Assembly: GCA_977017575.1 (NCBI GenBank)
Contig: CDRNVI010000168.1
Span: forward strand, 1 to 64,000
Source: Paramoeba atlantica
Lineage: Eukaryota; Discosea
Direction of reading: 5' to 3'
DNA: 64,000 bases
Shown here: piece after piece, positions 46,995-57,393 of the stretch
Numbering within the stretch: the stretch's first letter is position 1
Layout of the letters: every line of letters begins with the position of its first letter
Notes under the pieces: model-generated
Databases searched by the model: none
What the model saw: only the letters and a program-made list of their open reading frames with translations
Told to the model about the DNA's origin: nothing
Position numbers and translations under genes: made by a program

Positions 46995-49552
46995 ATGGCT
47001 CCAAGGTCGACTGGGCGATTGTGTAATCTTTGTTTCGAAAATTTTTCAGTTGCTGGTTTTGATTTCTTCTCTTTCTCTCTCTTTCTCTTTTTTGATCTCT
47101 TTTTTCTTTTTCTTTCTTGTCTCACTTTGTTGAGAGTGTTGAGTCACCGAAAACAAATTTTCTGTCCTTTTCTTTTCTCTCTTTTCTCCCTTTTTTTTGA
47201 AACTAAATTCCTTTCTTTTCTTTTCTTTCTCCAGGTTCTTTTACACCAATAGCTCTGAATTGCGGTCATTCGATTTGTTCTGATTGTTGGCAACAAGTTT
47301 TATCCTCTCCAACAAATCCTTCTTGTCCGTTTTGTATGAAAGAATGTTCAGTTTCTGTTGGGAAGAATTATTCTCTGATTGAGTTGATTGATGAAATTGA
47401 AGGAGAACAAGAGAAGAAGGAGAGAGTGGGAGAGAAGAGGGGAGAGGGAGAGGGAGAGGGAGAGGAAGAGGAAGAGAGAGAGGAGGGAGAGTGGTGTGAA
47501 GTTTGTGGAGAAGAAGAAGAGAGAATGATTTGTTGTGATTGTAAAGAGGGATTTCGGAGACAATGTGAGAGTTGTTGTCTCCATTTGCATCAGATGGACC
47601 GTTTTTCTTCTCATAGGTGGAAAGAGAGAGCGAAAAGAAAAGGTTTTGATGAGAAAGAGGAGGAGGAAGGTGAGAAAGTGGAAGAAAACAAAGAAGAAGA
47701 GATTAAAGAAGAAGAAGAAGAAAATAAAAAAGAAGAGAATAAAGAAGAGGAAAATAAAGAAGAGAATAAAGAAGAAGTAAAAGAAGAAAAGAAAAAAGGA
47801 AAAAAACAAAAATCAAAGAAAAAGAAGAAAAAAACAAAAGAAGTTTCAAAGAAAGGATCGACACAAATCTCTTCAAATGCAACAAAAATTCTTTCTCTTT
47901 TAAACAAAAGAAAACACAATTCCGCTTTTATGTTATCTTTTCATCATGCTTGGTCAGGTCCTCCCCCTTTTTTTTCTCTCTCTCTTTTTTCTCTTCTTCT
48001 CTTTTCATATCTCTTTCTCACCCCTCTTTCCTTTTTCTCTCCACTCTCTCTCCCTCTCCTTTTCCCCCTCTTTCTCTCCCTCTCCTCTCTCTCTCTCCTC
48101 TCCTCTCTCTCTCTTCTCATTTCTAAAATCACAAAACAAAAAAAAAAGACGGAGATTGCGCAGCACTTCTCGCAATGTGCCATTTCGATGGAATGGGAAC
48201 AAAAATATCACAAGAAATGGCAAAAAAATGGTCCAAATTTGCTTCTGAATCTGGTTCTTGGTTTGGGAAAGGGATTGATTTTTATGTTAATGGTACTGAT
48301 GGTTATAAGGATGCTAATCCCATTTTGATTCCTTTTGCTGATGAGGTTTTTTTGTTTTTTTTTTCTTTTTTTTGTTTCTTTGTTTCTTTGTTTCTTTTTT
48401 TTGTTTTTCTCTTTTTTTTTGTGGGGATTGTTTTTTGGAGAAGTGGGGGGGTTGGTTTTTTTGTCTACTTTTAATTTTGAAGAATTAAATCTTTTCTTTT
48501 CTTTCTTTTCTGATATATTGATCTTCACATTTTAGGGAAATTCTTTGGCGCAGAGATGCGTTGGGAGATGTTTTGAACATTTGGACGAGGAAAAACTTGG
48601 TTTTGAGTATTATTGCAAATCTGCTGAACAAGGGCTTGCCAGTGGTACAAACAATATGGCAGGTTTATTTATTTATTTTTCTTCATTAATTGAATAAAAC
48701 CAAATAGAATGCAAGAAAGAAACTTTTAATGCTAATTTTGAATTGATTTTTGAAACTTTTTTTTTCATTTTTTTTCTTTATTTTTCAGCAAGTCTTGAAG
48801 ATGGTGCTGGAACTGAAAAAGATTACCCTCGAGCTCTCGAAATCATGACAAAGGTAATTCTTTTAAATACTTTCTTTCTTTTAAGAATAATTAATGTTAT
48901 TTTGATGGATTTTTCCGATGAGATTATCTTATTCTTATCTTGATTTAGTTGGCGGAGGAAGTGGGTTGGCCTCAATCTCTCAAGAATCTTGGATATTATT
49001 ACAAATTTGGTACTTGTGGAGTCGAAATTGATTATAAAAAATCAGTTCAATTTCTAAAACCTGCTGTGGATCAAGTATCTTTCTCTTTCTCTTTCTCCTA
49101 CTTTGATCATAATTAATGGTTTTTCTTCTCTTTTTTCTTTTCTCATCCTCCCTTTCGTTTGCTTCTTTCTCTCTTTCAAGGGCCAATTGTATGCAATGAA
49201 TATGTTAGCAGATAGTTACCACGGAGGAAAAGGAGTTACCAAATCTGGGAACCTTGCTTTCTTAACATACAAAATGGCTCACGAAGGAGGACTCCTTTCT
49301 GGAACTTCAAATCTCGGATTTTGTTATGCAAATGGAGTTGGAGTTGAGAAAGATGATGGAATGGCTGTTTATTATTATACTCTTGCTGCTGAGAAAGGGA
49401 GTACTTATTCTCAAAAGAATTTGGCCAAGAGGTTTGAGAGTGGGAGGGGGGTTGAGAAGGATGTTGCACAAGCTTTGCATTATTTTCGGTTGGCTGCTGA
49501 AAAGGGAGATGAAGAATCAAAGGAAGGGGTCAAGAGATTGGAGGGGAATTAG
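46995..49552 (+). CDS. RING / B-box-like / Sel1-repeat protein, copy B
   Basis: Seven exons: 46995..47055, 47235..47957, 48149..48345, 48536..48662, 48789..48853, 48949..49074, 49181..49552; 556 residues. Same domain order as copy A: RING (RLCNLCFENF, NCGHSICSDCW, CPFC), B-box-like (CEVCGEEE, CCDCKEGF, CLHLHQMDRFSSH), acidic/basic linker, Sel1 repeats (AMCHFDGMGTK, SLEDGAGTEKDYPRALEIM, GFCYANGVGVEKDDGMAVYY). For exon 3 an acceptor at 48163 is also open, but the one at 48148 is preferred because it restores GDCAALLAMC, matching copy A residue for residue. The linker is longer than in copy A through KEEE/NKEE expansion. Confidence 0.9.
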
Positions 49553-49800
49553 AGATTGAGTTGTACAATGATTAGTTTTTTTTTTCTTGGAAAATGTGAA
49601 TTGAGATTTGCGATTTTTGTCTTGTTGAAAAGAGAAATTGTTTATGGAGAGGGATTGGGATTGTTGGTGTTTTTTGTTTGAATGATAGTGGGTTGAAAAA
49701 AGAATGGTTTTGAATAAAATGGTGAATAAAAGTGGAGAGAAATTTGAAGGATTTTGGTTGGTTCACAAATAAGAAGAAGAAAAAACAGATCCTTTTTCTT

Positions 49801-52800
49801 TCAAATGTTATCTTGAAAATGAGCAAAATGAACAGATTGCATCTGAGATCTCGAAAAAGAAGGCAACAATTTAACAAAACGAACTCCTCCCCACTCTACA
49901 GAATCAATCAAAACAGAATATCCAACACTCATATCCACAGCAGAACAAATCAATTGCGTGACAACTTCTGTTTTTGTTTGCGCTTTTGCTTCTGTTGTTC
50001 CTCTTTTTAATTTTTGGACCAATTGTTTTTTGTTGCTCGAAAATGTTAAATTCATTGAAAAGCTTCCGATAAGAGGTGGGGAGAAGGAGAAGGCTGGGGC
50101 TATTCGAGAAACATTGACTTGCGAAAAAGATGCTTTGATTGTTGATTGTTCGACCTTTTCTTTCTTTCTTTTCCAAAAATCGAGATTGAGATCAACTTCA
50201 CACTCTGCTTCCTCCTGAGAGAAACAAAATTTAAAAAAAATAAGAAACAAAAAAATAAAAAAAAAAGAAAACAAAAATAAAGACACACAAAAAAAAACAA
50301 CAAAAAAAAACCAACAAAAAGATTGAAAAAGAAAGAGAAAGAAACCTTTGAATTGAGAAGTTGAAAGCCACTAATAAAGGGGATTTGTAAGCCACCAGCA
50401 CCACTGCGAAGAGATTCAACATATGCCTCTGCAATTCCAAATTCTCTTGTTTCTGTTGAAGAAAAAGATTGTCGAATTCTTTCTGATATTGTTGATTCGT
50501 CGCTCTATTTTTGATTGTTATTATTATTATCATTTTTTGTGATATTTTTTTAAAATTCCAATTGAATGTGATTGAATTAAAATAATTCTTCAACAAATAA
50601 ATAAATGATTAAAAATAATTTTCCCCTCTCTTTTCTTCTTCTATTCTTTTTCCTTTTTGTTTTCTTCTTCTTCTTCTCCTTCCCAACCTTCGAAAGTTGT
50701 TTTTGAGTTAACATCTCATTCCATTGGGAAGTCAGAAAAAGAGAAGAGAAAGTTGGATCTCTTGCTCCAATCGCACTCGCAATTTTGTTATTCCCTCGAC
50801 CTGAAAATTTTGTGATTCATTTTAATATGAATTTAAAAAAAGTGATTCATTTTAAGATAAATATTTCTCTTCTTGTGGGAAAAATGGTCTTTTCAAAATC
50901 AAAAAAAAAAAAGAAAGAGAAGAAAGAGAAAAAGAAAAGACAAGAAATCACCATTATTTGGGAGAGGAATCAAGTAAAATTGGACCATTGGTTTTTCTTG
51001 TTCGATTTTATCTTTTGGCCTTTTTGCGAGCTTGAAAGAAAAGGAAAGGAGAAGAGGAAAAGGAAGAGAGAGAGGAAGAGAAGAGAAAGAGAAGAGAAAG
51101 AAGGAAGAGAGAGAAGAGGAAAGATAGAGAGATGAGAGGAAGCGCGAGAGAGAAGAGAAGAGAAGAGAAAACAAAAAATAGTCAAAAATTTGATTGTCAT
51201 TAAATTATTAAATAAAATTGAGAAAATAAAGAACTCTCTCTTCCTCTTTCTCTCTCTCTCTCTCTCTCTTCTCTCTCTTCTCTCTCTCCTCTCTCTCTCC
51301 TCTCTCTCCTCTCTCTCCTCTCTCTCCTCTCTCTTCTCTCTCTCCTCTCTCCTCTCTCTCCTCTCTCTCCTCTCTCTTCTCTCTCTCCTCTCTCTCTTCT
51401 CTCTTCTCTCTCTCTCCTCTCTCTTCTCTCTCTCTCCTCTCTCTTCTCTCTCTCTCCTCTCTCTCCTCTCTCTCCTCTCTCTCCTCTCTCTCTCCTCTCT
51501 CAAAAACAAACCTTTTTCAAAATAGATCTGAGAATCAAATTGAGAGTATTATCGCCACCAGCAATCGCAATCTTCAAAACATGACCAATTTGACGTTTTT
51601 CTTTTATTATTGCTCCCATTTTTGTGTCCAATTCTTTTTTTTTTGAAATTTTAAAAAGAAATCATTTTTATCTTCTCTTTCTCTTTCTCATTCTCTTTCT
51701 CTTCTCTCCCTTTCTTCTTTCTCTTCTCTTTCTCTCTTCTTTCTCTTCTCTCTTCTTCTTTTTGAACCTGGATTTGCAACTTGCTTCCCATCGACGAAAA
51801 GAGGTTTCAATTTTCTCTTTTTTTCAATTATGTCAAATAAGAAATTCGCTCCAATCATTTTTTCATCAATAATACATAAATTGATCTCTTCTCCTTCTTC
51901 CGCCTGATACAATAAATTTCAAGAAAAAAAGAGAGAGAGAGAAGAGAAGAGGAAAGATTTCAAAGAAAAAATTAATAAATAAAAAAATATAAAAATAAAC
52001 AAAAAGAAAAAATAAAAAAATAAAAAAATAAAAAAATAAAAAAAAGAATAAAAAGAATAATAATAATAAAAACAATAAAAAAACCTCCTCAAGATTCGTC
52101 TCTTTGTATCTAATTTTATCTTTTGATCCTTCTTTCTCTTTCTTTCTCTCTCCCTCTTTCTTTCTCTCTCCCTCTCTCTCTTTCTTTGTCTCAAATTCTT
52201 CTTCAGAGTTTGCACTCAAAGTATCACCATCAAATTGATCTCTCCCAATCTTTTCGAGAGCACTTTTTTAAAAAAGAAAAGAAAATTAATTGTTTGGAAA
52301 TTTTTGTTGAAATGAACTGTCAAAAAATTTAAAAAATAAAGTAAAATAAAAGAAATTAGAAATTTAAATAAATAATTTAAATAAAGAAAAAGAATTTTAA
52401 ATGATCAGAAAAAATTATCTTTTTCTTTTCAAGTCCAAAAACAAAATTATCAAAAATCAAAATTAATACTCTTTTACTCTTCCTTTCTCTCTTTTGTTTC
52501 TTTTTCTCTTTTCTTTTTTAAACCTGGCATCAAGATCGAAATTCCATTCAGTCAAACCTTCATCTTTCGATTCTAAACAACAAAATTCAAATTTTTAAAA
52601 GAAAAAAAGAAAGAAAAAAAGAAGGAAAAAACAGAAAAAAAGAAAAAAAAAAGAAATATTAACCAAAAAAAAAAGAAAAAAAGAAAAAAGAAAAAAAGAA
52701 AAAAGAAAAAAAGAAAAAAGAAAAAAAGAAAAAGAAAAAAACAAGAAAAGAAAAAAAGAAAAAGAAAACCTTTGATAGGAGGAAGAGGAGAACTATCGAA

Positions 52801-55800
52801 TTTACTGTCCCCTTTTGAATGGTGCCTTTCTATATCTAAAATTGTTCCCATCAAAATTTGGAAAATAAAATTCAAAAAAAAGAAGAAAAGAAAAAAGAAA
52901 AGAAAAGAAAAGAAAAGAAAATAAAATAAAATAAAATAAAAAAATAAAAAACAAAAAAAAAGAAAAAGAAAAAGAAAAAAAAGAAAAAAGAAAAAAGAAA
53001 AAAGGAAGCGGAAAAAAGAAAAAAAAAAAAGAAAAAAAAACCTTTGATAAAAGGAAGAGGAGAACTGTTCTCAGCTTTGCTATCTCTCTTAAAAGTTTGT
53101 TTCTTTTTGAATTTGAAACGTTGTTTCTTTTCTTTTTCCGCTTCCTTTTTTTTGTTTTTTTTCATTTTATTTTGTTTTTATTATTTTATTTATTATTATT
53201 TTATTTTATTTTTTCTGAAAATTGGTTGAATTTTCTGTCTTATCATTTTTGGATTTTTTTTGTTTCAATTTTCTAAAGAAATGCTTTTTTGAAATGAAAG
53301 AAAGAGAAAAAAGACCTTTTCCTTTTCTTCTTTTTCTCTGAGTTCTGACCCCATTTTCTCCTTTTTCTTTTGAAAGTGTCCCTTCAAAAAAATCAACATT
53401 CAATCAACACTCCAAAGAAGAAAGAAAAAAAAAGGAAACAAAAAAAAACAAAAAAAAACAAAAAAAAACAAAAAAAAAGAAACAAAAATAGAAATACATC
53501 ATAATTATCTTCATCTTCCAAGTCATCAAGATCAGAATCCGATTCTTCTTCATTTCAAAAAAGAAGAAAACAAAAACAAAAACAGAAACAAAAAAAAGAA
53601 ACAAAAAAAAAAAAGAAATACATCATAATTATCTTCATCTTCCAATTCATCAAGATCAGAATCCGATTCTTCTTCATTTCAAAAGAGAAGAAAACAAAAA
53701 CAAAAAGAAACCAAAAACAAAAACAAAAATAAATTACATCATAATTATCTTCATCTTCCAATTCATCAAGATCAGAATCCGATTCTTCTTCATTTCAAAA
53801 AAGAAGAAAACAGAAAAAGAAAAACAAAAACAAAAAAGAAACAAAAAAATAAATTACATCATAATTATCTTCATCTTCCAATTCATCAAGATCAGAATCC
53901 GATTCTTCTTCATTTCAAAAGAAAAGAAAAACAAAAACAAAAAACAAAAAACAAAAGAAACAAAAAAAGAAAAACATCATAATTATCTTCATCTTCCAAT
54001 TCATCAAGATCAGAATCCGATTCTTCTTCATTTCAAAAAAGAAGAAAACAGAAAAAGAAAAACAAAAACAAAAACAAAAAGAAACAAAAAAAAAGAAATA
54101 CATCATAATTATCTTCATCTTCCAATTCATCAAGATCAGAATCCGATTCTTCTTGATTTCAAAAAAGAAGAAAACAGAAAAAGAAGAAAACAGAAAAAAC
54201 AAAAACAAAAAACATAAACAAAAAACAAAAAAGAAGAAAAAGAAATACATCATAATTATCTTCATCTTCCAATTCATCAAGATCAGAATCCGATTCTTCT
54301 TCATTTCAAAAAAGAAGAAAACAAAAACAAAAACAAAAAACAAAAAAGAAGAAAACAAAAAAAAAAAAAGAAATACATCATAATTATCTTCATCTTCCAA
54401 TTCATCAAGATCAGAATCCGATTCTTCTTCAAGATCCAAAGGTTCGTCCCATTGCTATTTATTTTATTATTATTTTTTTATTTTTATTTTCTTTATTTTA
54501 TTTCTTTTGTTTATTTTATTTATTTTTTATTTTTTTATTTTATTGTATTTATTTTTATTTATTTTATTTTGTTTGATTTATTTTATTTGAATTTCTTTAT
54601 TTTTTTTTATTATTTTTATCCACCAAAATTGAAAAGAGGGAGAGAGAGAAGAAAGAGAAATCAAAGAAAGAAAGCGAAATAAAAGACAAAAAAAGAGAGA
54701 AAAAGAAAGAGAAAGAGAAAGAGAAAGAGAAAGAGAAAGAGAAAGAGAAAAACCTCTTGAGAATCAACTTTGGCTGGATATGAAGCAAATGATGCAGTTA
54801 ACACAGCTAAAAACTCAAAGGTCAAAAAACAGAAAGAAAAAGAAAAAGAGAAAAGAAAAAAGAAAAAAGAAAAAAGAAAAGGAAAAAGAAAAGAAAAAAG
54901 AGAAAAAGAAAAAGAAAGAGAAAAAGAGGGAAAGAAGAAGAGGGAAAGAGAGAGAGGGGAAAAGAGAGAGAGAGAGGAGTAGAGGAGGGTTTGGGGGGGA
55001 GAAGTAAAAAAAAAAAAAAGAGAGAGAGAAACCTCCCAAAACAAAAGAAGGAGAATCAATTTTCTCTCTCTCCTCCCCTTTCCTCCCCTCCCTCTCCCTC
55101 TCCCTCTCCCTCTCCTTCTCCCTCTCTCTCTCTCTCTCCTTCTCCCTCTCTCTCTCTCTTCTCTCTTTCAACTTCAAAGGAAAAGCAGAACTTTTCCTCA
55201 TCTCAGATCCAATAATTTCACTTGGACCATTTTCATAAAAGAAAATCTTTCTTTCTTCAGAAAGAGAAGAAGATTGTAATACTTCGCTCATGTCAACAAC
55301 TCCACTCGCTTGCCAACTGATCCCCCCCTCTCTCTCTCTCTGCTCTCCTCTCTTTCTCTCCTTTTCTTTTTCTTTTTCTTTTTCTTTTTCTTTCTCCTTC
55401 TCTTTCTCTTTCTCTTTTACTTTTTCTTTCTCTTTCTCCTTCTCTTTTACTTTAAAAAGAGTAAGTTTCAATAAATTAATATCAACAGGAGCAAGAATAA
55501 AAGAATGAGAATAAGAGAAAGAAAAGACCCTCTCATCAAAAAACAAATAGCTCCCATCCTCCTTCTTCTGACAACTCGAAAGACAAACACTCTCACAAAA
55601 AAGAACCCTCTCTCTCTCTCTCTCTTTCCCCTCTCTCCTCAAACAAGAAACAACTTTGATATAAAAATCTTGTTCTTCTTCAAGAGAAGAAGGAGGAGAA
55701 TCAAATTTCAGTTCATTCAACTTCATATGACAAACTCTTTCCAAAAGAGATTCTCGATGACCATCTCTGTGGTGATGATGTTTTTCTGTATGCACAACCA

Positions 55801-55828
55801 GTACCCCTCCTCCTTTTCCCCCTTCCAT
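49801..55828 (-). CDS. PACS-family sorting protein (phosphofurin acidic cluster sorting-like)
   Basis: Fourteen exons: 55033..55828, 54754..54806, 54377..54454, 53316..53381, 53042..53087, 52770..52835, 52524..52572, 52085..52262, 51768..51903, 51512..51633, 50952..51030, 50688..50800, 50346..50504, 49801..50214; 784 residues (human PACS-1 963). Exon 1 gives an N-terminal region ending SGVVDMSEVLQ, as in the cargo-binding FBR (INMAEVMQ), though with Lys/Glu and Arg/Glu repeats inserted. Then come an acidic exon (EEESDSDLDELEDEDNYD), LKIAIAGGDNTLN (PACS: LKIAIAGGDNYLN), FYLIPLPNN, and finally QLICSA...VLIDSVEWGGVRFVKL, the diagnostic C-terminus (RLICTA...VLIDGVEWSDVKFFQL). PACS proteins link acidic-cluster cargo to AP-1 and COPI. 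Introns 3 and 10 carry large repeats. Confidence 0.82.
51236..51502. repeat. (CTCTCT)n microsatellite in PACS intron 10
   Basis: About 267 bases of CTCTCTCTTCTCTCTCCT-type repeats. Because the gene is on the other strand, the transcript reads GAGAGAGGAG: this intron is purine-rich on the sense strand, opposite to all other introns here. Confidence 0.92.
53497..54436 (-). repeat. eight-copy exon-end array in PACS intron 3
   Basis: The 60-base unit, coding strand GAAGAAGAATCGG...AATTATGAT^GTA, is the 3' end of PACS exon 3 with its donor. The true exon copy is at 54376-54436; seven further copies start near 53497, 53621, 53737, 53857, 53974, 54101 and 54248, almost identical, separated by 55-85 bases of TTTTTG/TTTCTT sequence. 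Each carries a GT at the same place. Any acceptor next to a unit yields a 50-base exon that breaks frame. Confidence 0.93.
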
Positions 55829-55969
55829 AATTCTCTTTCTCTTTCTTTCTTTCTTTCTCTCTTTCTCCCCTCAAAAAACCCAAAAACAAAATCAAAAACC
55901 AAAAACACAAAAAAGAAACTTCGAATTTTTTTACAAACAGAAAAAGTTTATTTTTGGAAAGAGAAAAAA

Positions 55970-57046
55970 TCAGCCTCTCCAACAAATATTTGGATCATTT
56001 TGAAAAATAATTTGATAATTGTTTGTCTCAAGATCCCTTCTTGTTCCCAAATCAATTTGTTTTGCAGTAGAAGGAACAATATTTCTTTTATCATCTTTTT
56101 CAACCCAAACATAATAACTCATAATCCCAGCAATTGTACAATCAACCTCATCAACTTCATCAACTTGAAAAGTTTGGTCAAAGTGAGGAAGAAAGAGATT
56201 AAATACCTCAGCCCCTTTCTTCTTAAACTTCTTCTTCTCTTCTTCTCCTTCTCCTTCTCCTTCTCCTTCTCCTTCTCCTTCTCCTTCTCCTTCTCCTTCT
56301 CCTTCTCCTTCTCCTTCTCCTTCTTCTCCCCCGCCTCCTTTAACATTGAGCCGCTCTTTCTTCTCACTCGTCACAAGAAACACAGGAAGAAGCTCAGGAC
56401 TCGGTTCAAGAAGATTGGCAGTTGCAAGAATATCTCCAACAAGTTGCTTAGCACGAATTTGTTGCTTTTTGGTATTGTAAGGAAACGTTTGAAAACCCCA
56501 TCCATAAGGATATTCCATCACATCCCCTCCTTTCAAGACATTGATTCTGATTTCATCTCTCCCTTCAATCAAACAACGCTGAACAACAAGAGAAAGGCCT
56601 TGTCGAAAATACCAAATCTCACTGTGAGGACAGAGCTTCTCATGATAAACCCCCATCCCTTCATATTTATCATTTGCAACAACAACACAAGAGTTAAAAG
56701 AAGGGATCGAAAGTTCTTCTGAAAGTTTGTGTTCCCACCCGCCATCTCGTAACAACATCAACCAAAGCTGATCAGGAGCGAGGTAACAAACCGGTTTCCC
56801 CTTTCCCTTTTCTTCTTCAACAAAGATTCGATTGTAGATGGTTCCCACAATGTCGCTCTCCCAATCAACTTGCGACTCTTTCTGAAAGAACTCAGAATAT
56901 TTTTTGGCATCTTCCTTCTTGTAAATAAGAGGGTTGTCAATGGAAACTGGAGGGTCTTGGATGACAAGAGAGATTTTTCCGTCTTGTGTGATGGTGGGGT
57001 TCAGGCGAATATTTTTTCCAAACCACTTCGCATGTTGGGGATCCAT
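55970..57046 (-). CDS. protein of unknown function with Gly-Glu repeat
   Basis: Intronless, 358 residues, MDPQHAKWFGKNIRLN start, ends NDPNICWRG. Not recognised. It is soluble, with a coherent fold-like first 230 residues (NRIFVEEEKGKGKPVCYLAP, DGGWEHKLSEELSIP, YPYGWGFQTFPYNTKKQQIR), then a (GE)n tract of about 12 dipeptides encoded by CTCCTT repeats, then a conserved-looking end (FNLFLPHFDQTFQVDEVDEV). No signal peptide or membrane segment. Upstream neighbour of PACS on the same strand, and divergent from the isomerase gene. Confidence 0.8.
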   Translation of the reverse strand: MDPQHAKWFGKNIRLNPTITQDGKISLVIQDPPVSIDNPLIYKKEDAKKYSEFFQKESQVDWESDIVGTIYNRIFVEEEKGKGKPVCYLAPDQLWLMLLRDGGWEHKLSEELSIPSFNSCVVVANDKYEGMGVYHEKLCPHSEIWYFRQGLSLVVQRCLIEGRDEIRINVLKGGDVMEYPYGWGFQTFPYNTKKQQIRAKQLVGDILATANLLEPSPELLPVFLVTSEKKERLNVKGGGGEEGEGEGEGEGEGEGEGEGEGEGEGEGEEEKKKFKKKGAEVFNLFLPHFDQTFQVDEVDEVDCTIAGIMSYYVWVEKDDKRNIVPSTAKQIDLGTRRDLETNNYQIIFQNDPNICWRG

Positions 57047-57393
57047 TCAGTGAGGAAAAAAGACAAAGGGATCAGTGAAAAGCGAGAAGTTCAACTCAAA
57101 CAAACAATGAGAAGCGAAAAGAGGAAACCGACAAAAACAAGAACTCTTTTTTGCTTTGAAAAAATTCTTTTAGAAGTTCTCTCCTTCACAAACAGATGCT
57201 CTCTCTTCGTGTCACAAAACAGAAGTTCTTAAAAGTCTGCTCTCTCCAAACCAAACCAAACCAAACCAAACCAAACCAACAACAAAAACAAAAACAAAAA
57301 AACAAAAAGGTGTCCCCTTGAATAATAGTGGACACCTTTTTGCTTTTGTTTTTGTTTTTGTTGGACACTCTTCTCTCTCTCCCTCTCAAGAGA
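57047..57393. promoter_or_regulatory. divergent promoter with strong inverted repeat
   Basis: Contains a CCAAA pentamer run at 57248-57279, (CAAAAA)n, and a perfect 12-base inverted repeat AAAAAGGTGTCC / GGACACCTTTTT (57304-57315 and 57330-57341, 14-base loop), flanked by matching (CAAAAA)n and (TTTTTG)n arms. The right arm ends about 50 bases before the isomerase ATG. Confidence 0.6.

Noticed and set aside
47348-47919. Phe-rich frames antisense to the RING/Sel1 linkers, and similar K/E/F-rich frames elsewhere
   Set aside because: They are mirror images of AAG/GAA-rich coding linkers or of poly-pyrimidine introns and have no start or splice support.
53497-54436. CRISPR-like array (regular repeats with spacers)
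   Set aside because: Repeats are 60 bases and coding; the spacers are low-complexity T-rich intron sequence, and the host is eukaryotic. The repeat is the end of a PACS exon.
54815-55032. Continuation of PACS exon 1 into the FFFFSFFF stretch
   Set aside because: The stretch is T-rich intron; a GT donor at 55032 joined to the acceptor before 54806 preserves frame and yields GAVLTASFASYPAKVDSQE.
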